The notes under the pieces were generated by a model. The model searched no databases and was not told the DNA's origin. It was given only the letters and a program-made list of their open reading frames with translations. A DNA stretch of 64,000 bases from Amycolatopsis thermoflava N1165 (GTDB lineage: Bacteria > Actinomycetota > Actinomycetes > Mycobacteriales > Pseudonocardiaceae). Location of the stretch: the NCBI RefSeq assembly GCF_000473265.1, contig NZ_KI421511.1:6401809-6465808 (forward strand), in the 5' to 3' direction. A program made the position numbers and the translations under genes. Shown piece by piece: positions 58,621 through 64,000 of this stretch (the first letter of the stretch is position 1; every line of letters starts with the position of its first letter).

Positions 58621-59896
58621 GGAACTCGTCGGTCAGGAACGGCAGCTGACCGCTGGAGACGCTGCGCTCCACGGTCTCCAGCACGATCACGTCCGAGTTG
58701 GCGAACATCCCGATCGCCTGGTCCCGGCTCGTCTTCGGGGTGAAGTAGGCGAGCATCGTCAGGTTCGCGAACCCGGCCGCCAGGTAGCGCGAGGACGCCT
58801 TGGTGAACGAGTCGCCGTAGAACAGGGTCTTCTCGTTCACCGTCGAGGACATCGGCGAGGCGAACCGGTACGACGGGGTTTCGATGTCGGCGATGGTCTG
58901 CCCGGCCCGGTCGACGATGCCGTCCGGGCGCAGGTCGTAGAGCACGTTCGTCTTGTCGGCCTTCTTGCCGAGCAGCGGCGGCAGGTCCGCGGCGACGGTG
59001 TAGGTGCCGACCTGCTTGCTCTGCCAGGTCGCGGTGATGCCGGGCTGCACGGCCTCGGCGACCGCGCGGGTCATCACGAGTGAGCCCTCGTCGGTCCAGT
59101 GCGTGTCGTTGGACGGGTAGACGGGGCGGTTGACGCGCCGCGCCTCCTGGGTCAGGGCGGGCCGCAGGTCCACCGCCCCCGCGGCGTCGATCTGCTGCCA
59201 GGTGGGCGCCTCCGCGGCCCGGTGGCACTCCCGGCCCGGGTAGCTGGACGGCAGGTTCTCCGGGACCATCGTGGACTTGTCCGGCGCCACCACCCAGACG
59301 AACTTGCGCCCGGACGCCTCGATGATCGTGCGCAGCCGGTTCATCCGTTCCAGCGTGTCGGACAGCATCCGGACCGGGGAGCATTTGGCCTCGGCGTCGT
59401 AGCCGAAGTACAGCCAGCCGTCGCGGCCTTCGATGACCTGCCGGTAGCCGGCCTGGTCGAGCGGGCCGGAGGTGGTGGGCTGGTCGTCCGTGCCCTGCGT
59501 CCGGGTCGGCGGCGGGCTGCCGGGCAGGGGACCGGTCTCGGTGGTGCCTGCCTGGTCCCGCGGCGGGGTCTCGCCGAAGAACGTGCGGCTGATCCAGTCC
59601 GCGGCGTCGATCGCGGCGCTGCGGAAGGTGAGCTGGTCGGTGGCCCAGCCGGGCAGGCTGGTGAAGAACGCCCAGCCGTCGCCGAGGCTGGGGAAGCTCG
59701 CCAGGTGCCGGTTCTCGATCTCGGCGGGGCGCGCGCCGAACACCCACAGCAGCGCCGGGGTCGTGAAGAACACGATCGCGCTGATCAACGCGGTGAGCTG
59801 ACGGCCGCCGTGCCGGGGCCGGTGCAGGGAGTGCTCGCGGGGAAGCCACGCCTCGTGCACCGCGGGGAGCTGCTGCGGTTCGTGCGCCACGCGCAC
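58580..59896 (-). CDS. Membrane-anchored SGNH-type acetyltransferase domain protein (AlgX/AlgJ-like)
   Basis: The 438-residue protein has one N-terminal membrane helix (about 35-55) and an extracytoplasmic SGNH hydrolase-like domain of the AlgX/AlgJ group. It has D-T-H-W in Y-P-S-N-D-T-H-W-T-D-E-G (about 273) and the nucleophile-type Ser in F-Y-G-D-S-F-T-K (about 365). Such proteins O-acetylate exopolysaccharides with a membrane O-acyltransferase partner, none of which is seen in this window. A Pro/Thr-rich linker (about 115-150) precedes the domain. The start GTG 59896 or 59890. Confidence 0.8.
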   Translation of the reverse strand: MRVAHEPQQLPAVHEAWLPREHSLHRPRHGGRQLTALISAIVFFTTPALLWVFGARPAEIENRHLASFPSLGDGWAFFTSLPGWATDQLTFRSAAIDAADWISRTFFGETPPRDQAGTTETGPLPGSPPPTRTQGTDDQPTTSGPLDQAGYRQVIEGRDGWLYFGYDAEAKCSPVRMLSDTLERMNRLRTIIEASGRKFVWVVAPDKSTMVPENLPSSYPGRECHRAAEAPTWQQIDAAGAVDLRPALTQEARRVNRPVYPSNDTHWTDEGSLVMTRAVAEAVQPGITATWQSKQVGTYTVAADLPPLLGKKADKTNVLYDLRPDGIVDRAGQTIADIETPSYRFASPMSSTVNEKTLFYGDSFTKASSRYLAAGFANLTMLAYFTPKTSRDQAIGMFANSDVIVLETVERSVSSGQLPFLTDEFLTALQAQLQASPR

Positions 59897-59911
59897 ACGT
59901 TAACCGTTCAC

Positions 59912-61135
59912 CTAGTGAAGCATCAGCAAAACCTGCAACTCACCGACGACGAACCCGATCACACCGCCCACCGCGATCAGCTTCCACTCCTCCTGGCGGA
60001 ATGCCGGGCGCAGCAGGTTCTCGTACTCCTCGGGCGTCAGCGCGAGCATCCGCCGCTCGACCATGTTCGCCAGGTCCATCGCCTCGACCAGGTACGGCTC
60101 GGCGTGCCGGAGCAGGTACGGCATCTGCGCGAGCGACCCGGCCGCCGCGGTCGAGGTCATCTCACGCAGCCGCTCGCCGCCGACCGTCGCGGACACCAGC
60201 GGCCGGATCAGGCCGACCTGCTCGTCGACGGCCCTGGCCACCACGCGCCGCACGAGCGCGGCGAGCCGGTCGGCGCGCGGGCCGGTCAGCAGCTCGTCGA
60301 GGAGGTTGGGGACGGTCAGCACCTCGCGGGCGATGATTTCGCCGTACTGGCGGGCCACCTCGGCCTTGCGGCGCTGGAACTTGCCCTGCAGCGTGATCGG
60401 CCCGATCTTCACCGGGCGGCGCGGCAGGAAGATCATCTTGATCGCGAGCCAGTCGGTGAACAGGCCGATGGCGCCGCCGAACACCGGCAGCACCCACGGG
60501 TTCTTCGTCAGCGCCCACACCACCGCCTGCACGATGCCGAGGACGAATCCGAAGTAGATCCCGCAGCGGGCGATGAACGCCATCTCCGGCCGGGACGTCT
60601 CGCGGATCAGTCGCACCAGCAGGGCGCGGTCGCGGGTGAGCCGCTCGACGGTCATGTGCTTGACGTCAAGCACGCCGTCGAGGTTGGCGCGGACCTCGTC
60701 CAGGAGCTCGCGAACCAGCTTCGGCGAACCGGCCTGCAGCTGTTTGACGATCAGGTCCTGCGCCATCGGCGGCAGCGACTCCCACAGCCGCGGGTGGTGC
60801 TTGGCCATCACGTCGCGGGCCAGGTCGTCGATCGCCCGCAGCAGCGGCTGCTCGATCTCCCGCACCAGCCGGTCGGGCTGGATGCGGCCGATGACCTCGC
60901 CGAGGTCGATCAGGTTCTTGGTGAGCAGGTCGGTGGCGATGGCCGCCATCCGGCCGCCGTGCTTGGGCACCACGCCCTGCCAGCCGAAGATCGGGCGGAT
61001 GCCGACGAACTCCAGCGGGCGGAACATCATTTCGATGGCGACGCGCTTGGTGACGTAACCGATGAGCGCGGCGATGAACGGGATCGCGGTGTAGAGCGGC
61101 CAGTGCTGCGCGAAGTCGGCCAGCACCCCGTCCAT
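59912..61135 (-). CDS. DUF445 membrane protein, second of a pair
   Basis: The 407-residue protein of the DUF445 family has helices at about 15-35, two in the middle (about 190-215, 218-238) and one at the C-terminus (EWKLIAVGGVIGFVVGELQ). It carries the family signatures I-G-Y-V-T-K-R-V-A-I-E-M-M-F-R-P and G-L-F-T-D-W-L-A-I-K-M-I-F-L-P. A helical domain of about 150 residues lies between. The function is unknown; such proteins are thought to be inner-membrane tethers. It follows its paralogue by 33 bases, same strand. Confidence 0.85.
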   Translation of the reverse strand: MDGVLADFAQHWPLYTAIPFIAALIGYVTKRVAIEMMFRPLEFVGIRPIFGWQGVVPKHGGRMAAIATDLLTKNLIDLGEVIGRIQPDRLVREIEQPLLRAIDDLARDVMAKHHPRLWESLPPMAQDLIVKQLQAGSPKLVRELLDEVRANLDGVLDVKHMTVERLTRDRALLVRLIRETSRPEMAFIARCGIYFGFVLGIVQAVVWALTKNPWVLPVFGGAIGLFTDWLAIKMIFLPRRPVKIGPITLQGKFQRRKAEVARQYGEIIAREVLTVPNLLDELLTGPRADRLAALVRRVVARAVDEQVGLIRPLVSATVGGERLREMTSTAAAGSLAQMPYLLRHAEPYLVEAMDLANMVERRMLALTPEEYENLLRPAFRQEEWKLIAVGGVIGFVVGELQVLLMLH

Positions 61136-61168
61136 CCGGCCACCCCCTCGTACATCCTGGCCGCGAGA

Positions 61169-62401
61169 TTAGTGGAGGAGCAGGATCGCCTGGAGCTCAC
61201 CCACGAGCCCGCCGATGATCGCACCGACGGCGATCAACTTCCACTCGTCCTGCCGGAACGCGGGCCGCAGCAGCTCCTCGAACTCCATCGGGGACAGCTG
61301 CCGCATCCGGTCGACGATCGTGTTGCGCACGTCCAGGGCGTTGACCGCGTACTCCTCGGCGTACCGGATGGTGTCCGGCACCCGCTCCGCCGCCTTGAGC
61401 GCCGCGGCCTGCTTCATCTCCTGCCACTTGCGCGTGCCCACCGCGGCCGCCACGAGCGGCTTCACGACGCCGGCCTGCGCGTCGATGGTCCGCTGCACCT
61501 CGCGGCCGATCAGGTGGAACAGCCGGTCGGCCTTCGGGCCCTTGAGGATGGCCTCCAGCAGGTTCGGGATGGTGATGATCTCGCGGGCGATCATGTCGCC
61601 GTAGTCGGCTGCCACCTGGTCGCGGCGCTTCTGGAACACGCCCTGCCAGGTGTAGAGGCCGAAGAACTCGCGCGGCTCACGCGGCAGGAAGATCATCTTC
61701 AGGGCGAGCCAGTCGGTGAACCAGCCGATGCCGAGGCCGAACAGCGGCATCACGATCGGCGACTTGGTGAGCGCCCACACGAGCAGCTGGACACATCCGA
61801 GGGCGAAGCCGAACACCAGCCCGGAATTCGCGATGAACCGCATCTCGGGTCGTGAGATGTCCCGGATGAGCCGGTTGAGGAGGCTCTTGTCGCGGACCAG
61901 GTTGGTGATGACCATGTTCTTGAGGTCGAGGACGTCCTCGATGTTGTCCGACAGCTCCCGCATGATCTTCGCGATCACCTTGGGCGCTTCGGCCTGGACG
62001 CGGCGCAGCAGCAGTTCCTTCGCACCGCTGGGCAGGGCCTCCCACAGGCGCGGCTGGTACTGCTCCATGACCTCCTCGGTGATCTCTTCGACCACCTGCA
62101 GGAGCGGTTGCTCGATCTCCTTGGCGAGCTGGTCCGGGTCGAGCCTGGCGAAGATCTCCTTCGGGTCGACCAGGTTGTTCGTGAGCATGTCGGTGGCGGT
62201 GGCCGCCATGCGCTCGGCGTTGGCCGGCAGCACGCCCTGCCAGCCGAGGAACGGCCGGATCCCGACGAACTCGATCGGCCGGAACATCATCTCGATGGCC
62301 ACACGCTTGGTCACGTAGCCGATGAGCGCGGCGATGAACGGCATCGAGACGTAGAGCGGCCAGTGTTCGGCCAGGTCGGCCACGATCTCCTGCAGTTGCA
62401 C
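61169..62401 (-). CDS. DUF445 membrane protein, first of a pair
   Basis: The 410-residue paralogue of the next gene has the same layout and motifs: I-G-Y-V-T-K-R-V-A-I-E-M-M-F-R-P, G-W-F-T-D-W-L-A-L-K-M-I-F-L-P, C-terminal EWKLIAVGAIIGGLVGELQ. The start is GTG 62401 behind GAGGAGGGG. The middle helical domain differs most between the two, suggesting different partners or a heteromer. Divergent from the coiled-coil gene by 135 bases. Confidence 0.87.
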   Translation of the reverse strand: MQLQEIVADLAEHWPLYVSMPFIAALIGYVTKRVAIEMMFRPIEFVGIRPFLGWQGVLPANAERMAATATDMLTNNLVDPKEIFARLDPDQLAKEIEQPLLQVVEEITEEVMEQYQPRLWEALPSGAKELLLRRVQAEAPKVIAKIMRELSDNIEDVLDLKNMVITNLVRDKSLLNRLIRDISRPEMRFIANSGLVFGFALGCVQLLVWALTKSPIVMPLFGLGIGWFTDWLALKMIFLPREPREFFGLYTWQGVFQKRRDQVAADYGDMIAREIITIPNLLEAILKGPKADRLFHLIGREVQRTIDAQAGVVKPLVAAAVGTRKWQEMKQAAALKAAERVPDTIRYAEEYAVNALDVRNTIVDRMRQLSPMEFEELLRPAFRQDEWKLIAVGAIIGGLVGELQAILLLH

Positions 62402-62524
62402 CGGCCCCTCCTCGCGAGTTCCGCCGAACCGTATCCCAGCCGTTTGGAGGGAGGCGCGGACCGGATTCAGTTGATCTTCGATAATGTGTCACCCGAAAGT
62501 ATGGAAACCCAGGTCCAATAGCAC

Positions 62525-62530
62525 TAAGGT
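62525..62530 (+). promoter_or_regulatory. -10 box TAAGGT of coiled-coil gene
   Basis: TAAGGT ends six bases before ATG 62537 without a Shine-Dalgarno sequence, so a leaderless mRNA is likely. Upstream TTGATC (62472) and GATAAT (62480) are a less convincing pair. Confidence 0.45.
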
Positions 62531-62536
62531 GCCCGC

Positions 62537-63595
62537 ATGCCTCCTGCCGAGTCCCAAGATCCCATCGCTGGTAATCCCCTGTTCCCGCTCGTGTTCCGCG
62601 GCTACGACCGGCCGCCGGTGGACGAGAAGTTCGCCCAGCTGAACGCCGAGCTCAAGGAGACGGCCGTCTCCCGCGACGAGGCCCTCTCGTCGGTCGCCGA
62701 GCTGACCCGTGCCCTGTCCTACGCCCAGCAGGAGCTGAGCGAGGCCAAGCAGGCGCTGTCGCGGATGGCGAGCGACCCGTCGAGCGCCGCGACGATGACC
62801 GAGCGCGTCCGCACGATGATGACGCTCGCCGAAGAGGAGATCGCCGAGCTCAAGAACCGCGCCGAAGCGCAGGCCGACGACATCCGCGCCGCGGCCGAAA
62901 AGTACGACCTGGACACCCGCAAGGCCGCCGACAAGATGGTCGCCGAGCGCGAGGCCGAGCTCGCCAAGCGGCGCGACGACCTCGAGCTGGAGTTCCAGGA
63001 GCGGCACACCGCGCTCACCACCGAGCACGAGAACCTCATGGAGCAGGCCCGCGCCGAGATCGCGCGCCTGAACGAGGAGGCCGCCGAGGAGCGCGCCCGC
63101 CTGGACGCCGAAGCCGCCGAAGCGCGGGCCAAGGCCGAGCAGGAGACCGGCGAGGCGCTGGCCCGCAAGACCGAGGAGGTCGAGACCGCGCTGGCCCGCA
63201 AGACCGAAGAGGTCGAGACGGCGCTGGCCCGGAAGACCCAGGAGGTCGAGGAGCGCCTGGCGAAGGACACCCGGGAGACCGAGGAGCGCCTGGCCAAGCT
63301 GGTGGCCGACACCGAGGCGAAGATCGCCAAGGACACCGAGGAGACCGAGACCCGGCTGGCGAAGATCACCGCCGAGACGGAGTCGCGCCTGGCGAAGCAG
63401 ACCTCCGAGGCGGAGACCCGGGCGAGCACCCTGGTCGCCGACGCGGAGCGCCAGCTGTCCGAGGCGCAGCACGCGCGCACCGAGGCGTTCGAGTTCCGCC
63501 GCGAGGTCACCGAGCGCCTCACGGCCACCCACTCGGCCCTGCAGGAAGCGCTGGAAACCCTCGTTCCCGCGGACGATCGGACGCCGGTCGCCTGA
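62537..63595 (+). CDS. Long coiled-coil protein with DivIVA-like N-terminus
   Basis: The 352-residue protein starts with a short segment F-P-L-V-F-R-G-Y-D-R-P-P-V-D-E-K-F resembling the membrane-binding R-G-Y-D/N of DivIVA/Wag31 proteins, then is almost entirely coiled coil from about residue 30. At about 205-250 an 11-residue unit, ALARKTEEVET, is repeated three times and continues as degenerate E-R-L-A-K-x-T-x-E-T units, an 11-based (hendecad) pattern. It is probably a cytoskeletal or polar-growth scaffold like FilP/Scy; the exact family is not certain. Confidence 0.85.
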   Translation: MPPAESQDPIAGNPLFPLVFRGYDRPPVDEKFAQLNAELKETAVSRDEALSSVAELTRALSYAQQELSEAKQALSRMASDPSSAATMTERVRTMMTLAEEEIAELKNRAEAQADDIRAAAEKYDLDTRKAADKMVAEREAELAKRRDDLELEFQERHTALTTEHENLMEQARAEIARLNEEAAEERARLDAEAAEARAKAEQETGEALARKTEEVETALARKTEEVETALARKTQEVEERLAKDTRETEERLAKLVADTEAKIAKDTEETETRLAKITAETESRLAKQTSEAETRASTLVADAERQLSEAQHARTEAFEFRREVTERLTATHSALQEALETLVPADDRTPVA

Positions 63596-63611
63596 CGGGG
63601 TTTTTGAGGAG

Positions 63612-63647
63612 GCGCCGACGCGTTTTGCGCGTCGGCGCTTCTTTTTT
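63612..63647 (+). terminator. Rho-independent terminator of coiled-coil gene
   Basis: GCGCCGACGCG (63612-63622) pairs with CGCGTCGGCGC (63628-63638) around a TTTTG loop, then TTCTTTTTT. A short GGGGTTTTT also follows the stop directly. Confidence 0.92.
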
Positions 63648-63664
63648 GCACGGCAGCCTGAGCT

Positions 63665-63970
63665 GGGTGGTCCTCCCGTCGCCTGCCCGTCCGGCTTTAG
63701 AGCCGCGCCGTCGCGCGGCGAAGAGCGCGCCCTGCGGGCGGTGCGCCTCACGGGCGGGAAGCGCCTCACGGCGCGTCGGAAGGTCGCCTTGGGGGCGACC
63801 TCCCCCGCCCCCGACGCCTGATTGTGTTTCAGTCGCCGAGCAGGCGTGTCAAGGCGGGAAAGCGTACCTTGACACGCCTGGTCGGCGACTAAAGATCGGC
63901 TGTAGATCGGGGGCGGGGGAGGTCTGGTGCTTGGTGGGGCTACTTGGGTTGCCGGCTTGCGTTTCTCTGG
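63665..63970. repeat. Dispersed structured repeat, copy 2
   Basis: The core 63802-63919 is the same 118-nt two-tier palindrome as at 20282-20399, with outer arms CCCCCGCCCCCGA and inner 25-base arms 63831-63855 and 63866-63890. It extends left to an AGCTGGGTGGTCCTCCCGTC block shared with the giant hairpin at 19993, and right to the CTACTTGGGTTGCCGGCT block. An additional small hairpin, AGGTCGCC/GGCGACCT, lies at 63781-63801. It lies downstream of the coiled-coil gene terminator. Relative to copy 1, stem changes are compensated on the opposite arm. Confidence 0.93.
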
Positions 63971-64000
63971 CTAGGCCCCAATAGTGCCTTCCGGGTTTTC

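Overview
The window is about 72% GC by eye, with the dense gene packing, GTG/TTG starts and translational overlaps of a filamentous actinomycete. Gene order points to the Pseudonocardiaceae (Amycolatopsis-like). The block ppa / dacB / DUF2342 protease / tilS / hpt / (type VII substrates) / ftsH / folE-folP-folB-folK / DUF3180 / DUF6779-type / DUF2520 / panC-panD-coaX / lysS / lsr2 / clpC, followed by mhuD, an alpha/beta hydrolase, mutY and a beta carbonic anhydrase, parallels the Mycobacterium tuberculosis chromosome from about Rv3628 back to Rv3588. This is therefore core chromosome. No phage, plasmid, IS element or biosynthetic cluster was recognised.

Layout. 1-6.5 kb: a truncated secreted protein, tRNA-Thr(CGT), small single genes, and glyA behind a ZTP (pfl) riboswitch, closed by a bidirectional terminator shared with ppa. 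6.6-15.2 kb: dacB, DUF2342 protease, tilS, hpt, then a type VII (ESX) accessory cassette: a small alpha-helical protein, a PPE-like protein and two EspG-type chaperones. The end of the first espG is amplified as 170-bp tandem repeats. 15.3-20 kb: ftsH and the folate operon. 20-24.9 kb: repeat-rich interruption with a large nested hairpin, copy 1 of a dispersed structured repeat, an autoregulated MerR gene, DUF3180, a repeat-rich membrane protein and two minisatellite-like arrays. 24.9-32 kb: PrsW-like protease, the pantothenate/CoA genes, lysS and lsr2. 32-37 kb: a small metal-binding protein whose 3' end is duplicated, an iron-regulated FhuF-like protein, and clpC with a ClgR-type site. 37-49 kb: accessory block with a membrane Hsp70-like protein, an AfsR-type regulator, a drug-type ABC exporter, LysR/SDR, an FAD monooxygenase, Sir2 and MhuD. 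49-59 kb: an AAA ATPase, hydrolase, XRE regulator/aldo-keto reductase pair, mutY, carbonic anhydrase, a LacI regulator and a znuABC zinc importer. 59-64 kb: an AlgX/AlgJ-like acyltransferase domain protein, two DUF445 membrane proteins, a long coiled-coil protein and, at the right edge, copy 2 of the structured repeat.

How the genes work together. glyA, the fol genes and the ZTP riboswitch link one-carbon status to folate use. panC/panD/coaX feed CoA synthesis, and the linked DUF2520 Rossmann protein is a candidate pathway member. FtsH, ClpC, PrsW and DacB form a protein and envelope quality-control group. The FhuF-like protein and MhuD serve iron and heme; ZnuABC serves zinc. Many genes have a TAnnnT -10 box only 6-8 nt before the start codon, which implies leaderless mRNAs.
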